A stretch of DNA of 52,618 nucleotides from an uncultured Thermomicrobiales bacterium (lineage in GTDB: Bacteria; Chloroflexota; Chloroflexia; Thermomicrobiales; UBA6265), in NCBI GenBank assembly GCA_902806345.1, contig CADCWF010000343.1, positions 1-52,618 on the forward strand, given 5' to 3'. Each line of letters begins with the position of its first letter. Positions within the stretch are counted from its first letter, which is position 1. Position numbers and translations under genes: made by a program. Shown here piece after piece: positions 1 to 10,090 of the stretch. The notes under the pieces are model-generated. The model worked only from the letters and a program-made list of their open reading frames with translations. It had not been told where the DNA came from and searched no databases.

Positions 1-375
1 CGCTTCACCCGTGCCGAAGACGAGCAGCACAAGCGGCACCAGGGCGATCTTCGGGATGGCGTACACGGCTGACGCAATGGGGAGGAGTAGAGCTCGGGCC
101 GGCCACCAGAGGCCCATTGCCAGGCCTAGTGCCACGGCCGGAATTGCTCCGATCAGAAACCCCACCAGGATTCGGACCAGACTGATCCGGACATCTTCCG
201 CTAGCGAGCCGTCGGCGATCAGGTCTCCGGCCGCGGTGGCGAGGCTGGACGGCGGGGGCCAGAATCGGGCGTCGATCAGGTCGCATCGAGCCGCGATCTC
301 CCAGATCGCGAACACGCCGACGGGAGCCGCTGCCGTGAGGACCGTTTCACGGGCGCGCCGGGTTGAGGGCCTCAT
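1..375 (-). CDS. ABC transporter permease, SsuC/TauC type (3' part missing)
   Basis: This is the inner-membrane permease of an importer whose ATPase and binding protein lie directly upstream. The reading frame starts with ATG at 373-375 and runs off the left edge, so only the first 125 residues are present. The protein opens with a short basic stretch, then a hydrophobic segment (VGVFAIWEIAA), then the segment ILVGFLIGAIPAVALGLAMG, typical of the binding-protein-dependent permease family. The last residues seen (AIPKIALVPLVLLVFGTGE) are the start of the cytoplasmic coupling region (EAA loop). Its start overlaps the ATPase stop as ATGA, which implies translational coupling. Family assignment is secure; the substrate is not visible. 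Confidence 0.85.
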   Translation of the reverse strand, partial: MRPSTRRARETVLTAAAPVGVFAIWEIAARCDLIDARFWPPPSSLATAAGDLIADGSLAEDVRISLVRILVGFLIGAIPAVALGLAMGLWWPARALLLPIASAVYAIPKIALVPLVLLVFGTGEA

Positions 376-1262
376 CGCTGGACCGCCACGAGCCGCTCGT
401 GTGGCGGCCGCGCCGCGCCCTGGAGGATGGTCCAGACTCGGTCGAACAGGGGGCCAGACGCGGGGTGGGACCGCACGCCAGCAAGGGTTCGCGGCCGGGA
501 GAAGGGGACGCCGAGGTCGGCCTCGATCCTTCCCGGGTTGGCGCCGAAGACTACGATGCGGTCGCCGAGCAGGATCGCCTCGTCGATCGAGTGGGTGATG
601 AAGAGGACGGTCTTGCCGGTGTGCTCCCAGATCGAAAGCAGCTCCTCCTGGAGGACGAAGCGCGTTTGCTCGTCGAGGGAGGCGAACGGTTCGTCCATGA
701 GCAGGAGATCGGGATCAACCGCGAGCGCTCGGGCAATCGCTACCCGCTGCCGCATTCCTTCCGAGAGTTGGTGGGGATAGGCCTTGGCGAAGCGGGCCAG
801 TCCGACGCGTTCCAGGAGATCGTCGGCGACCCTCATCCGGTGGGCGGCCGGTACACCTTGCGCCCGCAGACCGTAGGCGACATTGTCGCGAACGGTCGAC
901 CATGGAAAGACCGACCGTCCCTGGAACACCATCGCGTTGGAGGCGGCACTTCCGTCGGTGCGCTGGACTCGGACGGTTCCGGTTGTCGGACGGTCGAGAC
1001 CGGCGATCAGGCGGAGAAAGGTTGTCTTGCCGCAGCCCGACGGGCCGACGATGACGCAAAACTCACCCGGTTCTACCGTCAGGTGGAGGTCGCGGAGCGC
1101 TTCCACTGGCCCGATTGCCCCGTCGAACGTATGGCCGATTCCCTGGGCTACGACCGAAGCTCCGGGTCGCCTTTGGGAGAACGACTCCGACGCCATCGAG
1201 CGGGCGACCGAAGGTCTCGGCCGTCCCAGCATCAGGTGCCCCGGGTGCCCGATAGCCAGCAT
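372..1262 (-). CDS. ABC transporter ATP-binding protein, nitrate/sulfonate/taurine type
   Basis: This 296-residue protein is the cytoplasmic ATPase that energises the importer encoded with it. It has Walker A GPSGCGKTT, a Q-loop region (AMVFQGRSVFPW), the signature LSEGMRQRVAIARAL and Walker B LLLMDEPFASLDE, followed by the H-loop TH in LFITHSID. It closely follows the SsuB/TauB/ThiZ pattern. ATG 1262 is preceded by GAGGAG only a few bases upstream, just after the binding-protein stop (7-bp gap). A later ATG at 1196 would remove a non-conserved 22-residue leader and cannot be excluded. The stop overlaps the permease start (ATGA). The substrate is unknown. Confidence 0.93.
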   Translation of the reverse strand: MLAIGHPGHLMLGRPRPSVARSMASESFSQRRPGASVVAQGIGHTFDGAIGPVEALRDLHLTVEPGEFCVIVGPSGCGKTTFLRLIAGLDRPTTGTVRVQRTDGSAASNAMVFQGRSVFPWSTVRDNVAYGLRAQGVPAAHRMRVADDLLERVGLARFAKAYPHQLSEGMRQRVAIARALAVDPDLLLMDEPFASLDEQTRFVLQEELLSIWEHTGKTVLFITHSIDEAILLGDRIVVFGANPGRIEADLGVPFSRPRTLAGVRSHPASGPLFDRVWTILQGAARPPHERLVAVQR

Positions 1263-1269
1263 TGTCTCC

Positions 1270-2397
1270 TCAGCCGCCGGTCTCCGACCCGCCGGTCGCC
1301 CGCTCGGCGTACGTGGGGTCGATGACCGTCACCGGGTCGATGTCGTTCTCGTACTCAAGCTGCCCTCGCTCCCGGAAGAAGGTCTGGAGTTTCGCCAACG
1401 ACTCCGGCTCGACCACTCCATCTGGGGCGTATCTGGGGGGAACCGCGGCGGCGACGAGGTTCCCTGGGACGCCTGTGTACTCCTCGATGATCGCCTGCGT
1501 CTCGGGGTCCTGGAAGCCGCCGGCTTCGAGGTCGGCAGCGGCTCGCAGGTACGCCCGGACAAACCCGACCATGGCATCGCCGTTTGCGGTCGCCCAGTCC
1601 CGGTTGGCCATCAGCGCCGTCGGCATCACGTCCTGGACGGGAAAGTCGTCGGCCAACCGCACCGCGATGCCGTCTTGTTCCGCCTTCGTCGCCAGAGGTT
1701 CCCCGACCATCGCCGCGTCGACCGCACCGGCTTCCAGGGCAAAGACGGCGTCGGGGAAGGGGATCGTCCGGAGCGTGACGTCATCGAGGGTGAGGCCGCC
1801 GGTCGAGAGGGCCTGGGCGAGCCAGTACTCGGTGGCGCCGAGGGCGTTGACGCTGACATTCCCACCCTGGAGGTCGGCGACCGACGTGATCCTGCCCGAT
1901 TCGCAAACCTCCCGTGAAATCATCAACGGGGTCGCGACGGGCGATCCCTCGAAGTGGCCGGGCGCTACCACCACCAGTGGCAGTCCGAGCGCTAATCCGT
2001 TCCAGAAGGCCGGACCGGCACCGGCCGCGGCGGCTTGGAGTTGCCCGCTGGCGGTAAGCGCCACCAGATCGGCGCCACCTGGAAGGGGTTCGAGATCGAC
2101 CGCGAGGCCTTCTTCGGCGTAGTAGCCTTTCTCGGCCGCCACGAAGACCGGGGCGTAAATGGAGATTGGCACGAATCCGACCTTGAGGGCCACCGCATTG
2201 CCCGCCGGTGAGGCGTCGCGAGACGAGTCGACCAGTCCCGCTACCGGAGAAGAAATCGGCCGGACAGCGGGTTCGCACGAGAGGGCCGACGATGTCTGGG
2301 CGGCGGCGAGTCGACCACTTACACCAACGTGAAACAGCCCGACGAGGAGCACCAACAGCACACCGCCGATGGAGGCGAGTCGTCGAACGGGGCGCAT
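1270..2397 (-). CDS. ABC transporter substrate-binding protein, NMT1/THI5-like
   Basis: This is the secreted solute receptor of the importer. The chosen ATG at 2397 follows a GGAG box and gives a classic signal peptide: a basic N-terminus (MRPVRRLAS), a hydrophobic core (IGGVLLVLLVGLF) and a likely AAA-Q cleavage site. The mature domain begins about residue 60 with LKVGFVPISIYAPVFVAAEKG, characteristic of the NMT1/SsuA/ThiY superfamily that binds sulfonates, nitrate or thiamine pyrimidine precursors. The typical YYAEEGLAVDLEP and GGADLVALTASGQLQ segments follow. There is no lipobox cysteine, which is unusual for a monoderm-like lineage. It is the first gene of the binding protein-ATPase-permease operon and follows a structured leader at 2420-2462. 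Confidence 0.9.
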   Translation of the reverse strand: MRPVRRLASIGGVLLVLLVGLFHVGVSGRLAAAQTSSALSCEPAVRPISSPVAGLVDSSRDASPAGNAVALKVGFVPISIYAPVFVAAEKGYYAEEGLAVDLEPLPGGADLVALTASGQLQAAAAGAGPAFWNGLALGLPLVVVAPGHFEGSPVATPLMISREVCESGRITSVADLQGGNVSVNALGATEYWLAQALSTGGLTLDDVTLRTIPFPDAVFALEAGAVDAAMVGEPLATKAEQDGIAVRLADDFPVQDVMPTALMANRDWATANGDAMVGFVRAYLRAAADLEAGGFQDPETQAIIEEYTGVPGNLVAAAVPPRYAPDGVVEPESLAKLQTFFRERGQLEYENDIDPVTVIDPTYAERATGGSETGG

Positions 2398-2419
2398 CGA
2401 GCACACTCCAATCAGGTTA

Positions 2420-2462
2420 CCCAAGGGCGTGGCTTGGAGCCCTGGGTTAGCCTTCGCTAACC
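2420..2462 (-). promoter_or_regulatory. Structured leader: two abutting hairpins before the ABC importer
   Basis: Read on the minus strand, a perfect 7-bp hairpin (GGTTAGC, loop GAAG, GCTAACC; 2462-2445) runs straight into a second one (CCCAGGGC at 2446-2439 with GCCCTTGGG at 2428-2420, one bulge). They share two bases. The first arm GGTTA could instead pair with TAACC just downstream. Such competing pairings about 20 bases before a start codon resemble an attenuator or riboswitch expression platform. I cannot match it to TPP, guanidine, FMN, SAM or cobalamin consensus sequences. Confidence 0.4.
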
Positions 2463-2544
2463 GGCAATCACGCCGTTTCGGTATGGCGGCCACTCGTCGA
2501 CCGCTTCGCCCCACTGAGCAACAGAAGTACCGCCAGAGCCGGCC

Positions 2545-3726
2545 CTAAACGCTCACCAACTTGAGCGTTGGCTTCGCCGGCTGGTACCGATCCAGTTCGC
2601 CCTCGTCGAAAATGCCGTTGCGCCGATCCTCGATGACCTGGTGAATCTCGGCCTTGAGCGCCTCGAGCATCTCCGCCTCGGCCACAGTCCGCACGATTTG
2701 TCCCTTGCGGAAGATGACGCCCTTGCCGTTACCGGCGGCGAGTCCGACATCCGCGTCTCGGGATTCGCCCGGTCCGTTGACGACGCACCCCATCACAGCG
2801 ACCCGGATCGGGTCCTTCACCTCGCCCAGGAAGGTTTCGACCTGGTTCGCCAAGGTGAACAAATCGACCTCGACCCGGCCGCACGTCGGGCAGGCGATCA
2901 ACACCGCGCCCTTCTGACGGAGCTCGAGGCTTTTCAGGATCTCGTACCCGACGAAGACCTCTTCGACCGGGTTGGTTGTCAACGAGACTCGGATCGTGTC
3001 TCCGATGCCGAGGGCCAGTAGCGTCCCGATCCCGCTGGCGGAGCGGATGATGCCCGTGCGTGGGGTACCGGCCTCGGTCACGCCGAGGTGGAGGGGGTAG
3101 TCGTTCGGCAGCGCGGCGAAGCGCCGGTAGGCCTCGAACAGGACCGGAAGCTCGAAGGCCTTCAACGACACCTTGGTCATCCCGAAGTCGAGGTCCTCCA
3201 GGATCCCGATGTGTCCCAGTGCCGAGCGGACGAGCCACTCGGCACGCAGTTCAACTTGCGACGCTCCCGACTCGGCCATCTCGTCAACGAACTCGCGGGG
3301 CATCGGGGCGACGGAGCCGAAGTTGACCCCGATCCGGATCGGCACGCCCCGCTCTCTTGCCTTGGTGACGACCTCGCGGACATCTTCGTGCTTCCGGATG
3401 TTGCCGGGATTCAGGCGGAGTCCGTGGATTCCGGCATCGAGCGCCTTCAACGCGAGGGTGTGCTCGAAATGGATGTCGGCGATGAGCGGCACCGGCGAGA
3501 ACGGGACGATCTCGGGCAGTGCCACGGCCGCCCGCCGGTCCGGCACCGCAATGCGGACGATTTCGCAGCCGGCGTCGGCCAGCTCGGCGATCTGCTTGAG
3601 AGTCGCCGCCGGATCGCGGGTATCCGAGGTGGTCATCGACTGGACAACGATGGGGTGGTCGCCGCCGATGCGGACGCCACCGACGTCGAGGACGCGTGTC
3701 TTGCGGCGGTGGCCGATCAGGGACAT
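2545..3726 (-). CDS. ispG: 4-hydroxy-3-methylbut-2-enyl diphosphate synthase (MEP pathway)
   Basis: IspG (GcpE) is the iron-sulfur enzyme that converts MEcPP to HMBPP in the penultimate step of MEP isoprenoid synthesis in the cytoplasm. The 393-residue product has the N-terminal TIM-barrel signature VGGVRIGGDHPIVVQSMT and ends in the [4Fe-4S] domain with CPTCGR and GCVVNGPGE cysteines. The length is typical of the two-domain bacterial type. ATG 3726 is supported by an AAGGAG box nine bases upstream; the open frame extends 30 codons further without conserved sequence. It follows rseP on the same strand after a 131-bp gap, an arrangement (rseP-ispG) common in bacteria. Confidence 0.97.
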   Translation of the reverse strand: MSLIGHRRKTRVLDVGGVRIGGDHPIVVQSMTTSDTRDPAATLKQIAELADAGCEIVRIAVPDRRAAVALPEIVPFSPVPLIADIHFEHTLALKALDAGIHGLRLNPGNIRKHEDVREVVTKARERGVPIRIGVNFGSVAPMPREFVDEMAESGASQVELRAEWLVRSALGHIGILEDLDFGMTKVSLKAFELPVLFEAYRRFAALPNDYPLHLGVTEAGTPRTGIIRSASGIGTLLALGIGDTIRVSLTTNPVEEVFVGYEILKSLELRQKGAVLIACPTCGRVEVDLFTLANQVETFLGEVKDPIRVAVMGCVVNGPGESRDADVGLAAGNGKGVIFRKGQIVRTVAEAEMLEALKAEIHQVIEDRRNGIFDEGELDRYQPAKPTLKLVSV

Positions 3727-3857
3727 GTTCGTCGACTCCTTGGAGTCCTCCCGCGCGCGGCGGGGAATGGGCTCGACCGATCTTGGAACTGGAATGAGCC
3801 GCCCTTGTCGGAGCAATCGTAGCCATGACGGACGCCGGCGGATGTCGCGACGCTACC

Positions 3858-5198
3858 TCAGGGGAGGAAAGAACGCCCGCCTAGCAGGCGGCCGACATCC
3901 AGGAAGGCGACGACGAACATCAGCCCGATCAGGATGACCATGCCGGCCAGGTGGACGACCCCTTCTCGCTCGGGCGGAATCCGTCGTCCGCCGCGGAGAA
4001 CCTCGACCAGGACGAAGAATAGACGCCCACCGTCGAGCGCCGGCAGCGGGAGGAGATTGAGAATCGCCAGGTTGAGCGACAAGAGGATCGTGAGCTGGGC
4101 GAGCGTCACCCAGAGTGGGAGCGCGCTCGCCTCGACGATCTCGCTGGTGATCTGGCCCATGCCGATCGGGCCGGCGATCTGCGACAGCGGTGCCGCACCC
4201 GTGACGAGGTCACGCAGGCCGCCGAGCATCTGGGTCATCTGCGACCAAGCCATCCCGATCCCGCGCGGGATCACCTGGGCTGGAGCCACCTTCTCATAGA
4301 CCGGCTGGAACTCGGCGCTCAGCCCGACCTCGGCGAAACCGTCGGCCGTGGCCGCCGTCGCAGGAACCGCCAGCGAAAATAGTCGTTCTTCGGCGCCTCG
4401 GTGGACCGTCAGCGGGACCGTTCCACCCGCACTGTCCGACAACTCTTCGGCGACGACGAAGTAGTCGGTCGCATCCCGCCCGTTGATCTCGACCAACGTG
4501 TCCCCGGCGAGGAGCCCGCTAGCCGCTACAGCGGAACCAGGAGCGACCCCGGTAACCGTGACCGTCGTCCTGAAAGGAGCCGCCAGCAGGACTCCCGTCG
4601 GTCCTTCGCCCTCCGGCGGATTCTGGCGAGGGACGACCGTGGTCTCGGTCGTCTCACCATCACGCTCGAAGACGATGCTCATCGGTCTGCCGGCGAATTC
4701 TCGGGTCCGGCTCCCGACGTCCTCGGCGCCAACGATCGGGACGCCGCCGAGCTCAAGAACCCGGTCCCCCGCCTCCAGTCCCGCCTGCTCGGCAGGAGAG
4801 CCGGGCTGCACCTGTTCGACGTAGACGCTGCTCGTCGGGATGCCCTGGACGCCGACGATCACGATCATCAGCACGGCGGCGAGGAGCAGATTCATCGCCG
4901 ATCCGGCGGCGAGGAAGAAGGCCCGCTGGAGCGGTGACTTGGCGTTCATGGACCCCCGGTCCATGTTCTTGCCGTCCTCCCCGAGGACCCGTACGAAGCC
5001 ACCGAAGGGGATCCAGTTGATCGACCACAGGACATCCCGGTAGACCCACCCCTTCAATCGAGGCGGGATACCGATGCCGAACTCTTCGACCTTCGCGCCA
5101 ACGGCACGGGCGGCGAAAAAATGACCGAACTCGTGGACGAGGATGAGGACGGCCAGAACGGGCACGATGTAAAGGGCGTTGAGGAGTCCTTCGGGCAC
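3858..5198 (-). CDS. rseP: RseP-type site-2 intramembrane zinc protease with two PDZ domains
   Basis: This membrane metalloprotease cleaves transmembrane substrates such as anti-sigma factors. TM1 carries the zinc motif HEFGH within LVHEFGHFFAARAVG. TM2 is FFLAAGSAMNLLLAAVLMIV. Two PDZ domains follow, at VEQVQPGSPAEQAGLEAGDRV and TGVAPGSAVAASGLLAGDTL. The third metal ligand lies in NLLPLPALDGG in the penultimate membrane segment, and a last helix (HLAGMVILIGLMFVVAF) ends the protein. I choose GTG 5198 (446 residues) because it sits just before TM1 and has GGAG ten bases upstream. A longer open frame to 5480 would add residues overlapping the divergent ald gene and is not family-like. The substrate is unknown. 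Confidence 0.93.
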   Translation of the reverse strand: MPEGLLNALYIVPVLAVLILVHEFGHFFAARAVGAKVEEFGIGIPPRLKGWVYRDVLWSINWIPFGGFVRVLGEDGKNMDRGSMNAKSPLQRAFFLAAGSAMNLLLAAVLMIVIVGVQGIPTSSVYVEQVQPGSPAEQAGLEAGDRVLELGGVPIVGAEDVGSRTREFAGRPMSIVFERDGETTETTVVPRQNPPEGEGPTGVLLAAPFRTTVTVTGVAPGSAVAASGLLAGDTLVEINGRDATDYFVVAEELSDSAGGTVPLTVHRGAEERLFSLAVPATAATADGFAEVGLSAEFQPVYEKVAPAQVIPRGIGMAWSQMTQMLGGLRDLVTGAAPLSQIAGPIGMGQITSEIVEASALPLWVTLAQLTILLSLNLAILNLLPLPALDGGRLFFVLVEVLRGGRRIPPEREGVVHLAGMVILIGLMFVVAFLDVGRLLGGRSFLP

Positions 5199-5400
5199 GG
5201 TGGCGATGCTCCGCACGGGCAACTCCGCCACCCCGGCGGACCAGCTGCGTGGACTGACGAAACAGCCGAATGGTACTACGTCGGCCGGCCACTGTTCGGG
5301 TGCTGGCGACGAAAATCCGCGAGTTATGGTGAGTATGCTAGACTGCGCCACCGTTTGGACCGTGGGGATCCGGGTAGCGTCGCGGCGGGGGCTGGGGCGA

Positions 5401-6516
5401 ATGATCGTCGGCGTGCCGAAAGAGGTGAAGGACTCGGAACGGCGCGTTTCGACGACCCCCGGCGGTGTGGCCGAGTACAAGGGCCATGGGCACGACGTGG
5501 TGGTCGAACGCGGAGCTGGTCAGGGCTCGGGTTTCGCCGACCGCGAGTACGAAGGCGCCGGCGCCCTGCTCGTCGATCTGGCCGACGAGGTGTTCGCCCG
5601 GGCGGACATGATCGTCAAGGTCAAGGAACCGGTTGCGGCCGAGTATGTCCTCCTGCGCCCAGGCCAGATCCTCTTCACCTACCTCCACCTCGCCGCGGCC
5701 GAAGCGCTGACCAACGCCTTGGTCGAGCGGCGAGTTCAGGCGGTTGCTTACGAAACTGTCCAGCTCGACAACGGGGCTTTGCCCCTGCTAACGCCCATGA
5801 GCGAAGTGGCCGGGCGGATGGCGGTCCAGGTGGGAGCTCATTACCTGGAGGCGACCCACGGCGGCGGCGGTCGCCTCCTCGGCGGGGTGCCGGGGGTTCT
5901 CCCGAGCAACGTGGTGGTGATCGGCGGGGGCGTCGTCGGTATCAACGCCGCCGCGATCGCCCTCGGCATGGGTGCCAACGTCACGGTGGTGGATCGAAAC
6001 GTCGAGCGACTACGAGCCTTGGACGTCCAGCTCCATGGTCGACTCCACACGCTGGCGTCCAACCGCGAGAACGTGGCCGCGGTTGTGCGGGAGGCCGATC
6101 TCGTTATCGGTGGTGTATTGATCGCGGGAGCGAAGGCGCCGAAGCTGGTCACCGCTGAGATGGTTGCCTCGATGCGGCCCGGGTCGGTCGCCGTAGACGT
6201 GGCAATCGACCAGGGCGGCTGCATCGAAACCTCCCGTCCCACGTCTCACTCCGACCCCGTGTTCTTCGTCGAGGGCGTCCTCCACTACTGCGTCACCAAC
6301 ATGCCGGGTGCGGTGCCCCGGACGAGCACGCTGGCGCTCTCCAACGCGACGCTCCCGTACGGTTTGGAGCTGGCCGATCACGGACTCCGAGGGGCATCGC
6401 GCCGTGACCCGGCGCTCGCCCGAGGGGTGAACGTGCTCGACGGCACGGTCGTTCATCGGGCGGTCGCCGAGGCGTTCGGTTTGCCGGTGCCGAACGGTGG
6501 GGCGCTCGTCGGGTAG
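5401..6516 (+). CDS. ald: Alanine dehydrogenase
   Basis: Ald interconverts L-alanine and pyruvate plus ammonia using NAD. The 371 residues match the family length exactly and begin with the characteristic MIVGVPKEVKDSERRV. The active-site lysine lies in KVKEP and the histidine in FTYLHLAA. The Rossmann NAD site is VIGGGVVGINAAAIALGMGA. The C-terminal DGTVVHRAVAEAFGLP is also typical. ATG 5401 has only a weak G-rich Shine-Dalgarno. The 200-bp region shared with divergent rseP should hold both promoters; a TATGCT hexamer at 5334-5339 is a possible -10 but I find no good -35. A further open frame upstream lacks conserved sequence. Confidence 0.96.
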   Translation: MIVGVPKEVKDSERRVSTTPGGVAEYKGHGHDVVVERGAGQGSGFADREYEGAGALLVDLADEVFARADMIVKVKEPVAAEYVLLRPGQILFTYLHLAAAEALTNALVERRVQAVAYETVQLDNGALPLLTPMSEVAGRMAVQVGAHYLEATHGGGGRLLGGVPGVLPSNVVVIGGGVVGINAAAIALGMGANVTVVDRNVERLRALDVQLHGRLHTLASNRENVAAVVREADLVIGGVLIAGAKAPKLVTAEMVASMRPGSVAVDVAIDQGGCIETSRPTSHSDPVFFVEGVLHYCVTNMPGAVPRTSTLALSNATLPYGLELADHGLRGASRRDPALARGVNVLDGTVVHRAVAEAFGLPVPNGGALVG

Positions 6517-6599
6517 GCATGTAGGTCTGGCGTGCAGTCGGTACTGCGGTTCCGGTCGGCTCACGTCTCCGCCGAACCGCAAACCGCTCGGGAGAGGGC

Positions 6600-7555
6600 A
6601 TGCGAGAAGAGATCGACCGGTTCCTCGATGCGATCAGGTTGGAGCGGCGGTTTTCTCACAACACGGTCGTTGCCTATCGGAGTGACCTGAATCAGTTCGT
6701 CGCATACCTCGAGGAGGGATGCGCGGTTGAAGAGGATCCTTCGCTCGGAGATCGGTCAGGATCGGATCGTTCGGGGGTGTGGCAGGAACTAACGGAGGGT
6801 CGGCTGAACGACTACCTGCGGACCCTGCACGACCGACCCTATGCCACCTCGACGGTGGCGCGGAAGACCGCGGCCATCAAGTCGTTCTTCCAGTTCCTGT
6901 ACCGGGCGGGGTTGATGGGGGAGGATCCGTCCCTCCGGATGGTGCCGCCACGGGTCGACAAATACCCGCCTCGGGCGATCACCCCAGGCGAGGTTGACCG
7001 GTTGCTGGAACAACCATGCCGAATCCGCGGTGATCGGGCATTGCGGCCCGAGGCGCTGCGTGACCGCGCCATGCTCGAAACGCTCTACTCGACGGGAATG
7101 CGCGTAAGCGAATTGGTATCGCTCGACCTCACGGATCTTGGTAACGGTTGGGTCAGATGTGCTGGACAGTCGAGCCGAGTGCGGCGAGTGCCCCTTCGCG
7201 AGCGGGCGGTGCAGGCAATCGAGAGCTACCTGGACGACGCGAGGCCGCATCTTGGTGGGCGGGAGGCCGACGCGCTCTTCCTGAATCATCGGGGGCGACG
7301 GCTCACCCGTCAGGGGTTCTGGTTGATCCTCAAATCGTACGCGGAGCAGGCCGAGATTGCGGACGTCACGCCGCAGACGCTGCGCCACACGTTCGCCACC
7401 CACGCGATCCGAGAGGGAACCGAACTGCGTGATGTCCAGCACCTGCTCGGTCATGTCAGTATCTCGACGACCCAGGTGTACCGGCGTCTCGCCGGCGTAC
7501 CGGTGGGGGGCGAAACCAACGGGCCGGCTCATTGGGGGCAGGAGTTCGACTCAGA

Positions 7556-7559
<4 letters not shown>
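6600..7559 (+). CDS. Tyrosine recombinase, XerC/XerD-like, with altered catalytic residues
   Basis: This 319-residue site-specific recombinase would act in the cytoplasm on chromosome dimers or a related target. It has the N-terminal SAM-like DNA-binding domain (residues 1-105; [16 protein letters not shown]) and a C-terminal catalytic domain. Visible catalytic residues are R168 (STGMRVSEL), R262 (LRHTFATHA), H285 (LLGHVSIST) and nucleophile Y294. In the usual GKGNKER hairpin position the lysine is replaced by R193 ([11 protein letters not shown]), and the first residue of HxLR is Q259 (TPQTLRH). ATG 6600 follows GGGAGAGGG. The stop overlaps glyS in ATGA. There is no neighbouring mobile element, so a housekeeping Xer role is likely, though which Xer it is cannot be told. 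Confidence 0.88.
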
Positions 7560-9028
<1,469 letters not shown>

Positions 9029-9092
9029 CGATCCGCCCAACCCGGGTCGTAACCACCGGGGCGATCGGAAGGTCGCGCTTGTCCTGCTCGAT

Positions 9093-10085
9093 TCAGTTGC
9101 CTTGCTTCCGTTCAGTTGAGGGTCGAGCGGTCATCTCGAAGGTGGCTCCTGCGTCATCCGCGGAGCGGTTTCCCCCGACCACCAAAACCCACCGGAGCAC
9201 GAAGCCGCCGAAGAGCGTAGACGACAGAGCGACGGCGCTGGCGGTGATCCGCAACTTCGGTGGAAGATGCGGTGCCAGGGCCCCGAGCACCGCAGGCACC
9301 GCCAGGCCCAGCCCCGCGACGCCGTGATGTACCCACAAGGCCAGCGGTCCCGAGGCCAAGGGCAGTCCGGCCCGTCCGAGTCGGCCAAGCCACGCCGCCA
9401 TCAAGAGGGTCTCGGCGAGTAGCGTAAGTCGCTCGAATCGCCGGAGCGGCGCCCATCCACGATGCCTCTGCCCGGTTGCGATGGCCGTTGCATCGATCGC
9501 GGCGGCCGCCGTCGAGAGTGCCGAAGCGAGGAAGAGCGGACCGAGGAGTAGGCCCCGCTTCGTCCATAGCGGTACCGCCGTCGCGGCGAGGAGCACACCG
9601 GTGTAGCCGGCGAGGCCCAGTCCGAGCGGAAGGCCGGTCACCGCCGTCAGGGGAGACCACCAGCCGCGGCGGCGAGTCAACATCCCTCTAGGCAGGATGT
9701 GATCGGCGGCCGCTTGATCGAGGGTGGCGAGGGCCGCTACGCCTCCGAATGCGACGAGCGTCCAGGAGCCAACGGACATCGGCGACCGCAGTTTCACCAC
9801 CCGCAACATGTGGAGAAACCGTTCTGGGCGACCAAGGTCCAGGATCAGCAGGGGAGGGCAGGGGAGGAACGCGGCGAAGGAGACGTAGCGGGCGAGCCTG
9901 GCAACGCCAGCGCTCTTCTTGCCTCCCACGAGTGCCGCGAGTGCCGCGATGACCTGCGCCCCGCCGGCGATCCCGCCGAGGAAGAAATAGGCGACAACGA
10001 GCCATCCCCAGTGGGAGCGGTGGATCGGCGGCGCATGCGGCCGCGGCGAATCGCGGATACGGTCGTCGAGCGGTTTCTTCGGCAT
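9093..10085 (-). CDS. NrfD/PsrC-family membrane anchor of formate dehydrogenase
   Basis: This 330-residue polytopic membrane protein most likely hands electrons from the iron-sulfur subunit to quinone. I see about nine hydrophobic segments, starting with HWGWLVVAYFFLGGIAGGAQVIAAL, the NrfD-like first helix. The sequence contains no obvious heme ligand pattern of a FdnI-type cytochrome, so this is the NrfD type. It starts five bases after the stop of the ferredoxin-like subunit and ends the fdh operon; glyS converges on it with a 64-bp gap. Assignment to formate dehydrogenase rests on the gene order alpha-beta-NrfD. Confidence 0.85.
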   Translation of the reverse strand: MPKKPLDDRIRDSPRPHAPPIHRSHWGWLVVAYFFLGGIAGGAQVIAALAALVGGKKSAGVARLARYVSFAAFLPCPPLLILDLGRPERFLHMLRVVKLRSPMSVGSWTLVAFGGVAALATLDQAAADHILPRGMLTRRRGWWSPLTAVTGLPLGLGLAGYTGVLLAATAVPLWTKRGLLLGPLFLASALSTAAAAIDATAIATGQRHRGWAPLRRFERLTLLAETLLMAAWLGRLGRAGLPLASGPLALWVHHGVAGLGLAVPAVLGALAPHLPPKLRITASAVALSSTLFGGFVLRWVLVVGGNRSADDAGATFEMTARPSTERKQGN

Positions 10086-10090
10086 CCGCC

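Noticed and set aside
2397..2545. TPP or guanidine riboswitch before the ABC importer
   Set aside because: An ACCTGAT match exists, but the CTGAGA element of TPP and the guanidine-I/II core motifs are missing.
6546..6580. 7-bp inverted repeat between ald and the recombinase gene
   Set aside because: Long 21-base loop, no T-run; too weak to call a terminator.
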